The notes under the pieces: model-generated
Seen by the model: only the letters and a program-made list of their open reading frames with translations
Databases searched by the model: none
Told to the model about the DNA's origin: nothing
Assembly: GCA_947364365.1 (NCBI GenBank)
Contig: CANASP010000016.1
Location: 1-53,630, forward strand
DNA from: an uncultured Alistipes sp.
GTDB lineage: Bacteria > Bacteroidota > Bacteroidia > Bacteroidales > Rikenellaceae
Direction: 5' to 3'
Length of the DNA stretch: 53,630 bases
Shown: positions 37,197 through 43,799 of the stretch, piece by piece
How the letters are laid out: each line of letters opens with the position of its first letter
Position numbering within the stretch: position 1 is the stretch's first letter
Program-made: the position numbers and the translations under genes

Positions 37197-38372
37197 TCAG
37201 AGCCCCCAGGCCCGTTTGTCGTGTTGCCGCTTGGCGGCGGCGGGGATCGTGGGGAAGAACTCCAGCCCCGTGCGCCGTTCGATCTCCTCGACGCTCGCGG
37301 TCCACTCCTTGAACGATCTCTGCCCCTCGGCATTGGCCACCCAGAAGCCGATCGTGCGGAGCTGCGCGGCGTCGTAGCTGCCCAGCCGGTCGCCCGCGGT
37401 GCGGACGTCGCCGCGGCGGGTGCGGAGCAGCACCTTGAAATAGTAGTCGGGGACGGGGCAGTCGCGCCCGGCGCGGTCGGGGGTCGTGCGGCCCGTCTCC
37501 CACACGGCGCCCGTCACCACGTAGAGCGTGTCGGGGCAGATCCAGCTGCGGCGGATGCGCTCTTCGAGGCGCGCCCATGCGCCGCCGTTGAGCGTGGCGG
37601 CCTGGGGCGTGGAGTTGGAGCAGTAGAAGGTCTGCGCCTGCATGGCGGCGGTGCGGTTGCGGTCGGCGTTGGGGATCTGGTGGCCGCGGTCGTAGGCGCG
37701 GTCGGGGTAGCTGCGGTCGACCACCGAGGCCTGCAAGCGCTCGTCGATCGCGGGGTCGTAGGCCCAGCGGTCGGGCCGCGGCTGCGCGCCCGTGTAGGCC
37801 GCGACGAGCGGGTAGGCGACCCATAGCGCGCCCCGCTTCGAGGGGTCGAAGCACATCGTGTAGTTGCGTACGGTGCGGCCGTCGAGCGTGCACCACGTGG
37901 TGTGGCAGAGGAGGTCGTCCGGGGTCGTGACGCCCTGCCCGTGAGCGATCGGGGCGGGCAGCTCGGGCCAGACCTCGGCACGCGTGAGCGGCGTGGCATC
38001 GCCGGTCGGTTGCGGAGCCGGGGCCGCAGCGCGGGGGTCGGCCGACAGGGCGGCAGGATCGGTTGCGTCCGGCAGGGTGGGGGCGTCGGCGGAGCCTTCG
38101 GTGGGGACCTTCCCGGTGCGGTCGGGCGAGGCGGCGGAGGGTGCGGGCCGGTCGGCGGTCTCGGCGACGGTTCCGGTGGCGGCGGGGCGCCGGCAGGTCG
38201 GGAGGCCGGGGAGGAGCCCCTCGCGGCGGGCGCAGAGGAGCACCGTGGCGACGAGGAGGACGAACCCCGCGATGCGTCCCGCGAGCGAGCCTGTGCGCCG
38301 TCGCGGGCGTCTCCGGGCGGGGCGCCTTGCGGAGCGGCTCTTTGCCGGGGTCTTTGCTGTCTGGCGCTTCAT
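37197..38372 (-). CDS. DNA/RNA non-specific endonuclease (NucA/EndoG type), membrane-anchored or exported
   Basis: This 391-residue protein has a very basic N-terminus (RSARRPARRRPRRRT), one hydrophobic helix at about residues 30-47, an Ala/Pro/Thr-rich linker (to about 140), and then the beta-beta-alpha-metal nuclease domain. The catalytic motif is intact as DRGHQIPNADR (H231), with the Mg-binding Asn about 30 residues later (FYCSNSTPQ). Such enzymes cut DNA and RNA without sequence preference outside the cytoplasm. The EEP nuclease follows directly, and a DUF4293 protein precedes it by 42 bases. Confidence 0.9.
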   Translation of the reverse strand: MKRQTAKTPAKSRSARRPARRRPRRRTGSLAGRIAGFVLLVATVLLCARREGLLPGLPTCRRPAATGTVAETADRPAPSAASPDRTGKVPTEGSADAPTLPDATDPAALSADPRAAAPAPQPTGDATPLTRAEVWPELPAPIAHGQGVTTPDDLLCHTTWCTLDGRTVRNYTMCFDPSKRGALWVAYPLVAAYTGAQPRPDRWAYDPAIDERLQASVVDRSYPDRAYDRGHQIPNADRNRTAAMQAQTFYCSNSTPQAATLNGGAWARLEERIRRSWICPDTLYVVTGAVWETGRTTPDRAGRDCPVPDYYFKVLLRTRRGDVRTAGDRLGSYDAAQLRTIGFWVANAEGQRSFKEWTASVEEIERRTGLEFFPTIPAAAKRQHDKRAWGL

Positions 38373-38414
38373 CGGCGGCGGGTCGGCGACGGATCGACTG
38401 GATGCGGCCCGGGA

Positions 38415-38879
38415 TCAGCGGATGCGGTCGGCGGCGCGGACCAGCGCCTCGTCGCGCAGGATGGCGCGGGCGGCGAGGAAGGCCAGCGGCAGGCAGACGA
38501 GCGGCAGGAAGATGGCCGGGCGGAGCGCCTGGGCGTGGATCTGTGTCTGGGCGAAGAGGCGGCAGCCGAGGAAGTAGTAGATGCCCTCCATGAGCGCCGT
38601 GCCGAGCAGCAGCACCATCTCGACGGCGCACAGGCGCAGCTGGAGCATGCGGCGGCGGAAGAGGAAGATCGTCACCACGGGCAGCGCCGTGGCCAGCACG
38701 GCCAGGACGGCGAGGTAGCGGGTCGACAGCTCGACCTGGCCGCCGGCGTTTTCGATCCCCAGGGCGCGCAGGACGAACTCGTTGCCGTCGCCGGCGAACC
38801 ACCCCAGCGGGGCGAAGAGCGCGACGGCCATGAGCGCCGCGACAAGGAGCAGGTAGAGGGTCTGGATGCGTTGTATCAT
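38415..38879 (-). CDS. DUF4293 family membrane protein
   Basis: This 154-residue protein has four predicted helices. It starts MIQRIQTLYLLLVAALM, which is the family hallmark in Bacteroidota, followed by a polar loop and a basic FLFRRRMLQLRLC stretch. The function is unknown. It starts three bases after the glycosyltransferase gene stop and is part of the minus-strand run. Confidence 0.85.
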   Translation of the reverse strand: MIQRIQTLYLLLVAALMAVALFAPLGWFAGDGNEFVLRALGIENAGGQVELSTRYLAVLAVLATALPVVTIFLFRRRMLQLRLCAVEMVLLLGTALMEGIYYFLGCRLFAQTQIHAQALRPAIFLPLVCLPLAFLAARAILRDEALVRAADRIR

Positions 38880-38882
38880 CGT

Positions 38883-39848
38883 TTAGAGTGTTTTGTCGAT
38901 CAGGTATTTGTTGCGGTCGCTCGACCCGCGGTTGATGAGCTCGCCGAGGAACCCCGCCAGGAAGAGCTGCACGCCGAGGATGACGGCGGCGATGGCCAGG
39001 TAGAACAACGGCTGGTCCGTGACGGGACGCAGCGCGAGGCCGTGGGCCTGCTTCCAAAGCTTGGCGGCGAGGATCCACGCGGTGGTGGCGCCGCCCACGA
39101 GGAACATCAGCGTGCCCAGCCCGCCGAAGAAGTACATGGGCGAGCGGCCGAAGCGGGTCATGAACGACACGGTGATAAGGTCCAGGTAGCCCTTCACCAT
39201 GCGTTCGAGGCCGAATTTCGAGACGCCGTACTTGCGGGCGCGGTGCTCGACGGCCTTCTCGCCGATGCGGCGGAAGCCCGCCTGCTTGGCCAGGATGGGG
39301 ATGTAGCGGTGCATCTCGCCGTAGACCTCGATCGCCTTGACCACCTTGAGGCGGTAGGCCTTCAGACCGCAGTTGAAGTCGTGGAGCCGGATGCCCGAGA
39401 CGGCGCGGGCCGTCCAGTTGAAGAACTTGCTGGGCCACCGCTTGCCCGCGGGGTCGTGGCGCTTGCGCTTCCATCCCGAGACCAGGTCGTAGCCCTCGTC
39501 GAGGATCATGCGCCGCAGGGCGGGGATCTCGTCGGGCGAGTCCTGCAGGTCAGCGTCCATCGTGAAGACCACCTCGCCGCGCGCCGCCTCGAAGCCGCAG
39601 TAGAGGGCCGCCGACTTGCCGTAGTTGCGCGCAAAACGCAGCGCCCGCAGCGCGGGGTAGTGCCCGCGCAGGCGCTCGATGACCTCCCACGACCCGTCCG
39701 ACGAGCCGTCGTCGATGAGGATCGCCTCGTAGGAGAGTCCCTCGGCCCGGGCCACGCGGTCGATCCACGCCACGAGCTCGGGCAGCGACTCGGCCTCGTT
39801 GTAGAGCGGGACGACGACCGAGATGTCCAGCGGTGCGGGATTATTCAT
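38883..39848 (-). CDS. Family 2 glycosyltransferase with two C-terminal membrane helices (DPM1/GtrB-like)
   Basis: This 321-residue enzyme probably moves a sugar to a polyprenyl phosphate. It has the GT2 start ISVVVPLYNEAESLPELV, the IDDGSSDGS site and a catalytic-region MDADLQDSPDEI. WKRKRHDP and the GLKAYR stretch follow, then two helices (about 235-258 and 268-292). It overlaps the DUF4199 gene by eight bases. The sugar and lipid are not known. Confidence 0.92.
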   Translation of the reverse strand: MNNPAPLDISVVVPLYNEAESLPELVAWIDRVARAEGLSYEAILIDDGSSDGSWEVIERLRGHYPALRALRFARNYGKSAALYCGFEAARGEVVFTMDADLQDSPDEIPALRRMILDEGYDLVSGWKRKRHDPAGKRWPSKFFNWTARAVSGIRLHDFNCGLKAYRLKVVKAIEVYGEMHRYIPILAKQAGFRRIGEKAVEHRARKYGVSKFGLERMVKGYLDLITVSFMTRFGRSPMYFFGGLGTLMFLVGGATTAWILAAKLWKQAHGLALRPVTDQPLFYLAIAAVILGVQLFLAGFLGELINRGSSDRNKYLIDKTL

Positions 39849-40416
39849 TGTCCTGCGATGCGAAGGGACGGCTCTTGCGCGAGGTCACACCGGCGATGAC
39901 CAGGCCGAAGAGGGCGCCGAAGAGCAGGCTCTGCCACATGCCGCCCCACCACGTGGCGACGATCGAGGGGGCCTCGGCGGCCTGCAACTGGGCGAGCGAC
40001 TGGGCGAAGAGGCCCTCCATCGAGGCGGGGAGCCCGCCCTGGCTGTTGATGAGCTCGGTGATCGAGTCGACCATGCGCTCGACGTAGCGGTCGTAGCCGA
40101 CGATCAGGTGCAGCACGACGGCCTGCACGGCGCCGACGATGGCCCCGGCGACGGCCGAGATGCCCATGACGTAGCCGTAGGCCTGGCCGAAGGGGTAGCC
40201 CTCCTCGGCGGAGTAGAGCGCCGCCCGCTGGCGCGAGGCGCGCTGGAGCAGGTAGTAGTGGAGCACGGCCACGGCGATGAACTCCACCGACATGACCATG
40301 TAGAGCGAGGTGCGGCCCGAGAGCTGCATCATGTTCTCGAGGATGAACGAGAGGGCCAGCAGGCCGCCGATGACGACGCCCTGGCGGGCGGCGTCGTTCC
40401 AGAAATTGTTGTTCAT
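39841..40416 (-). CDS. DUF4199 family membrane protein
   Basis: This 191-residue protein has four predicted helices. The N-terminus (FWNDAARQGVVIGG), the central FGQAYGYVMGISAVAGAIVG and the C-terminal helix LLFGALFGLVIAGVTSRK fit DUF4199, a Bacteroidota-wide family next to DPM1-like transferases. The function is unknown. It overlaps the glycosyltransferase gene by eight bases, so translation is coupled. Confidence 0.85.
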   Translation of the reverse strand: MNNNFWNDAARQGVVIGGLLALSFILENMMQLSGRTSLYMVMSVEFIAVAVLHYYLLQRASRQRAALYSAEEGYPFGQAYGYVMGISAVAGAIVGAVQAVVLHLIVGYDRYVERMVDSITELINSQGGLPASMEGLFAQSLAQLQAAEAPSIVATWWGGMWQSLLFGALFGLVIAGVTSRKSRPFASQDNE

Positions 40417-40482
40417 AGCGTTGATTTTATAATTTCCAATTTTTAATCGTCAACTTTCAATTTTCAATTTTTCATTGTCGAC
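40417..40482. other. AT-rich intergenic run
   Basis: Composed of short runs such as TTTTCAATTTTTCATTG and CAACTTTCAATTTTC; strongly AT-rich compared with its surroundings. Related words occur at 29041-29067 and 49755-49780. It could hold the promoter for DUF4199, but no TAnnTTTG box is clear. Confidence 0.5.
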
Positions 40483-41082
40483 TCACTCCATCTCCCTCGC
40501 TCCCTCGCGCACGATCTCGGGTTCGTCGCCGGTGAGGTCGACCACCGCGGTAGGCTGCGTGCCGCCCATGCCGCCGTCGACGACCAGGTCGACCTCGCGG
40601 CCGTGGCGCTCGTGGATCAGCTCGGGGTCGGTCGCATACTCGGTCTCGTCGCCTAAGGGGAGCGACGAGGTGGCCAGCGGCGCGCCGAGCGCCTCGACGA
40701 TCGCCCGTGCGACGGCGTTGTCGGGGATGCGCATGCCGATCGTCCGGCGGCGGCCCAGCGCCCGCGCGGGGATGCGCGACGAGGCCGGCAGCAGGAAGGT
40801 GAAGGGCCCCGGGAGGTTGCGTTTCAGGAGCCGGAAGGCGGCGTTGTCGATGCGGCAGTAGTCGGCCGCGGAGGCGATGTCGGCGAAGAGGACGGACAGC
40901 TCGCCCGCCGTCTTGCCCTTGAGGCGTTGCAGCCGCTCGATGGCCCGCGGCGAATGGAGCGAGCAGCCGTAGGCGTAGAGGCTGTCGGTGGGGTAGATCA
41001 CCACGCCGTCGCGTTCGAGCACCTCGACGATGCGTCGCAGCTCCCTGTCCGAGGGGTTCTTATCGTAGAGTTTGACCAGCAC
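40483..41082 (-). CDS. YciO/TsaC/Sua5-family protein (YciO-like)
   Basis: This 199-residue protein has the YrdC fold, which binds RNA and nucleotides; TsaC and Sua5 make threonylcarbamoyl-AMP for tRNA t6A. The N-terminus (KLYDKNPSDRELRRIVEVL), the VIYPTDSLYAYGC strand, and the late RTIGMRIP and PTAVVDLTGDEP segments follow YciO more closely than TsaC, and the C-terminal Sua5 domain is absent. Whether it makes t6A is uncertain. mltG is 18 bases upstream. Confidence 0.85.
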   Translation of the reverse strand: MLVKLYDKNPSDRELRRIVEVLERDGVVIYPTDSLYAYGCSLHSPRAIERLQRLKGKTAGELSVLFADIASAADYCRIDNAAFRLLKRNLPGPFTFLLPASSRIPARALGRRRTIGMRIPDNAVARAIVEALGAPLATSSLPLGDETEYATDPELIHERHGREVDLVVDGGMGGTQPTAVVDLTGDEPEIVREGAREME

Positions 41083-41100
41083 GTGTGCAAGATACGAAAT

Positions 41101-42117
41101 TTATTTGATTTTCCGCCGGTTCAGCTCGGCCGAGTAGGCGCGGGCGTTGGCGTTGTGCTCCGCGAGCGTGCGGGCGAAGTTGTGGTAGCCGTCGAACGTG
41201 GGGCGCGCGCAGAAGAAGATGTAGTCGTGCTGCTCGAAACGGAGCACGGCGTCGATCGCCTCGGCCGAGGGCATGCAGATGGGCGAGGGGGGTAGCCCGC
41301 GGTTGATGTAGGTGTTGTAGGGCGAGGGGTACTTGAGGTGGCGGTAGAGGATGCGCCGCAGCCCGAAGTCCTGCATGGCGTACTTGATCGTGGGGTCGGC
41401 CTGGAGGGGGATCCCCCGGCGCAGGCGGTTGACGTAGACCCCGGCGATGCGGGGCATCTCGTCGGTCTTGCGCGTCTCCTCGTAGACGATCGAGGCGAGG
41501 GTCATCACCTCCATGCGGCTCAGGCCGCTGCGCTGGCGCGCGGCGTCGCGCTCGGGGGTCCAGAAGCGGTCGTACTCGCGCTTCATGCGGCGGACGAACT
41601 GCTCGGGGGTCACCGTCCAGTAGAACTCGTAGGTGTCGGGCAGGAACATCGAGAAGAGCTCCTCGGGGGTCTCGAAGCCCATCTCGCGGGCGACCTTGCG
41701 CGAGCGCAGCACGCCGAGCAGCTGCGTGGTGTCGGCGTCGATCTGGCGGGCGATGCGCTCGGCCAGCTGGGCCGGGGTGCGCACGTTGTGGAGCGTCACC
41801 TGCACGGGGGTCTGCAACCCCAGCTTGAGCATGCGGACGATCTCCACGACGTTCATCCCCTCGCGGACGACGTAGTGGCCGGGCTTGAAGCTCCCGGCGA
41901 GGTCGAGACGGCGGGCGTAGAGGTCGAAGGCCGCGCGGTGGCGGATGCGCGGGCGCAGCGAGTCGACCACGGCGCCGTAGTCGGCGCGGCGCGAGACGTA
42001 GAGTTCGTACTCCTCGCCCACGGCGTTGCCCTTGAACTGGATGATGGCCACCGAGGCGGCCACGGCGCCTGCGGCCAGGCAGGCGAGGAAGATGTAGAGG
42101 AGGGTTTTCTTTCGCAT
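41101..42117 (-). CDS. mltG: Endolytic murein transglycosylase MltG
   Basis: MltG is a membrane-anchored enzyme that cuts nascent glycan strands and so sets their length. The 338-residue chain has one N-terminal helix (MRKKTLLYIFLACLAAGAVAASV), a LysM-like middle part (SFKPGHYVVREGMNVVEIVRML) and the YceG domain with the catalytic Glu in ASIVYEETRK, then RIAGVYVNRLRRGIPLQADPTIKYA. The ATG at 42117 is preferred; an open frame continues 127 codons upstream, but that part runs through repeats and past the promoter. The mRNA has a long leader (about 360 bases). Confidence 0.94.
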   Translation of the reverse strand: MRKKTLLYIFLACLAAGAVAASVAIIQFKGNAVGEEYELYVSRRADYGAVVDSLRPRIRHRAAFDLYARRLDLAGSFKPGHYVVREGMNVVEIVRMLKLGLQTPVQVTLHNVRTPAQLAERIARQIDADTTQLLGVLRSRKVAREMGFETPEELFSMFLPDTYEFYWTVTPEQFVRRMKREYDRFWTPERDAARQRSGLSRMEVMTLASIVYEETRKTDEMPRIAGVYVNRLRRGIPLQADPTIKYAMQDFGLRRILYRHLKYPSPYNTYINRGLPPSPICMPSAEAIDAVLRFEQHDYIFFCARPTFDGYHNFARTLAEHNANARAYSAELNRRKIK

Positions 42118-42380
42118 CGGGTTCGGTTTTGCGTGCGGCGGTTCTGTCCGGGGCTCGGGCGGTCCGGTTCCGTTCGGGCGGTTCCGGCGGGACGGATCGT
42201 CCGGTTCCTGCGGGGACTGTCCGATTCCGTTCGGGTGGTTCCTGCGGGGACTTTCCTGCGAGGCGGGCTGTCCGGTTCCTGCGGGGACTTTCCTGCGGGG
42301 ACGGATCGTCCGGTTTCCACGGGGACTTCCTGCGGGGCGGATTGTCCGGTTCCAGCGGGACTTTCCTGCGAGGGCCGGGC
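42118..42380. repeat. Imperfect GC-rich tandem repeats in the mltG leader
   Basis: Words such as TTCCTGCGGGGACT, GGACGGATCGTCCGG and GTCCGGTTCC recur about a dozen times with changing spacing between 42150 and 42365. They lie between the mltG promoter and its start codon and would thus be transcribed. Confidence 0.8.
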
Positions 42381-42485
42381 CGCACCGCGATGCGCCCGGG
42401 ACATGCCGGGCACACTCCGGGGCATGTTGGGCGTCTATCCGCGCCTGCCGGGAGCGCGTGTGGCGCCGCGCCGCCGCACGGAGGA

Positions 42486-42516
42486 CAAAATTAGCCAAAG
42501 TTTCTCAAAAATCAAA
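42486..42516 (-). promoter_or_regulatory. Promoter of mltG
   Basis: On the minus strand TTTG (CAAA at 42513-42516), a 19-base spacer, then TAATTTTG (42486-42493). Confidence 0.7.
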
Positions 42517-42579
42517 GCGCCGGGGCGGTTCTTGTCGGGTCGTGCAGGTCCCGAGCTTTTCGGTTGTTGCCGATAGCCG

Positions 42580-42679
42580 CGCTTCGGGGCTCCGAAGCGT
42601 GGCGGCCCGCAGCCACGGCGGGCGGAGGGCCGCTCGGCTCGCTTCGGGCTCGCCCGCACCCTCCGCTGGCTGCGGACCG
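42580..42679. repeat. Intergenic ~100-bp inverted repeat, copy R6 (orientation B)
   Basis: A CGCTTCGG/CCGAAGCG hairpin, then GGCGGCCCGCAGCC, GGCGGAGGG and the closing CCCTCCGCTGGCTGCGGACCG. It is the closest relative of R1. Confidence 0.88.
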
Positions 42680-42776
42680 GGCGATGCGATGGATTTTCGG
42701 CTTGTCCGTAGCTTCGGAGTGTTCTTTGCCGACTGTTGCGGCGCGGGTGGCGGCGACTCCGAGGTGTTTGTCGTCA

Positions 42777-42857
42777 GACCGCAGCCGGCGGAGGGCGCAG
42801 CCTTCGAGCGGATGCGGGAAGGTGCGACCCTCCGCGCCGGGTGGCTGCGGGCCGCCC
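42777..42857. repeat. Intergenic inverted repeat, copy R7 (orientation A)
   Basis: Starts GACCGCAGCCGGCGGAGGG and closes CCCTCCGCGCCGGGTGGCTG followed by CGGGCCGCC. It faces R6 in opposite orientation 97 bases away. The side hairpin is missing. Confidence 0.85.
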
Positions 42858-42920
42858 AATGCGGATTTTCTGTTGATGGAAACGTTGCTGCGGTTGGGTC
42901 GGACCGTCCGGGCGCGGATG

Positions 42921-42993
42921 ACGGCGGTGTCGCACAGCCCTTTGGGCTGTCGTTCAAGTCCGACCCTCCCCCAAACCCCCTCCTCGGAGGGGG
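42921..42993. repeat. 73-bp direct repeat, copy 1
   Basis: Starts ACGGCGGTGTCGCACAGCCC and ends in a CCCCCTCC/GGAGGGGG hairpin. It has an inner AGCCCTTTGGGCT palindrome. Confidence 0.92.
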
Positions 42994-43052
42994 TATTGTT
43001 TTCGCGTATCTGTCGTTTTACTGCTTCTTTGCCGGCCGTTACGACGTGGGGC

Positions 43053-43125
43053 ACGGCGGTGTCGCACAGCCCTTTGGGCTGTCGTTCAAGTCTGACCCTC
43101 CCCCAAACCCCCTCCTCGGAGGGGG
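43053..43125. repeat. 73-bp direct repeat, copy 2
   Basis: Identical to copy 1 except for one C-to-T change (42961 against 43093); the offset is 132 bp. Confidence 0.92.
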
Positions 43126-43171
43126 CTTACGGGGTAGCGCTCTCGTGTGTCGGGGCTTTCCGGAGGAGTGC

Positions 43172-43258
43172 GGGTAACAGAGCGAGTAACAGAAGTAACA
43201 CGAGTAACAGGGGTGGGGTGCACCTGTTACTCGTGTTACTCCATGTTACTCCGGTTAC
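43172..43258. repeat. Large GTAAC/GTTAC hairpin
   Basis: The left side has four spaced GTAAC words, the right side four GTTAC words. The inner 18 bp pair perfectly (43194-43211 with 43223-43240) around a short GC-rich loop; the outer part pairs with a few mismatches. Confidence 0.9.
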
Positions 43259-43366
43259 TTGTCCGTAGCCTCGGGGCGTTTCGGCCGGGCTGTCGGGCCG
43301 CACGGCTGTATCCGCCGCCTCGTGCAAGAAAAAATACGTTTTTTCAACACTTTTTCCCCGAAATAC

Positions 43367-43398
43367 TTGACAAACGGGGGTGCGATGTCGTATCTTTG
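43367..43398 (+). promoter_or_regulatory. Promoter of candidate small RNA
   Basis: TTG at 43367-43369 (in CTTGAC), a 21-base spacer, then TATCTTTG at 43391-43398. Confidence 0.65.
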
Positions 43399-43401
43399 TT
43401 A

Positions 43402-43552
43402 CTCCGGTTACTTATCCGTGACCTACTGCGGGGCGTCGTCCGGAAAGGGCTGCCCCTCCCCTCGAAACATACCCGATCGGATCCTCCATATAATTATGGC
43501 GGTAGCCCCGTCGTATTCCTGCGTCGCCCGAGGGCTATGCAGGAATCTTTTT
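43402..43552 (+). ncRNA. Candidate small RNA of about 150 bases (unknown)
   Basis: The stretch begins just after a consensus -7 box and ends in an intrinsic-type terminator: ATTCCTGC (43515-43522) pairs with GCAGGAAT (43539-43546), with an inner GCCC/GGGC hairpin, followed by CTTTTTC. Its first 26 bases (GTTACTCCGGTTACTT...) repeat, with few changes, the sequence at 43245-43270 beside the GTAAC hairpin. No reading frame in it has a good ribosome binding site. I do not recognise a known RNA family. It could also be a leftover leader of a lost gene. Confidence 0.4.
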
Positions 43553-43652
43553 CGGGGTGCGGGGTGTGCATCGCCCGATGCACGGGCCTGCGGCGTATGG
43601 ACCGGCTTGCGTGAGACCGGTGCGACGGCATGAAAAGGCCTGCGGAGCGACC

Positions 43653-43701
43653 GGGTTACGTCGGTTACGGGGGTGTCGGGCACCCGTAACCTCCATAACC
43701 C
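43653..43701. repeat. Second GTTAC hairpin
   Basis: GGGTTACGTCGGTTACGGG (43653-43671) pairs with CCCGTAACCTCCATAACCC (43683-43701) with a few central mismatches. It has the same GTTAC spacing as the hairpin at 43172. Confidence 0.85.
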
Positions 43702-43731
43702 GTTAACTCCGAGAAGGAAAGTTCCGTAGAA

Positions 43732-43766
43732 AGAGAGAAGCGGCCCCGGATCACCGGAACCGCTTC
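43732..43766 (-). terminator. Terminator of the M16 peptidase gene
   Basis: On the minus strand a 13-bp stem with two G-T pairs (43754-43766 with 43737-43749), loop TGAT, followed by TCTCTTTCT. Confidence 0.8.
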
Positions 43767-43799
43767 CCGAATCGCAGGGGGCTTCGCCCCGCGGGACGC

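Larger units (their letters stand above)
42517..43736. other. 1.2-kb repeat-rich region with no protein gene
   Basis: It holds repeats R6 and R7, two copies of a 73-bp direct repeat, two GTTAC hairpins and a candidate small RNA (each listed apart). Reading frames of 60-240 codons exist on both strands, but they run through these repeats, have no family likeness and shift frame at each repeat, so none is called. Confidence 0.7.

Noticed and set aside
36286-39474. 1062-codon minus frame through nucleases and glycosyltransferase
   Set aside because: Out of phase with five recognisable genes; no family likeness.
42118-42498. 127-codon N-terminal extension of MltG
   Set aside because: It is made of translated GC-rich repeats, begins upstream of the likely promoter, and would bury the membrane anchor.
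42458-43614. Several frames of 70-240 codons between mltG and the M16 peptidase
   Set aside because: They run through dispersed repeats in all frames, with no conserved motifs; treated as non-coding.
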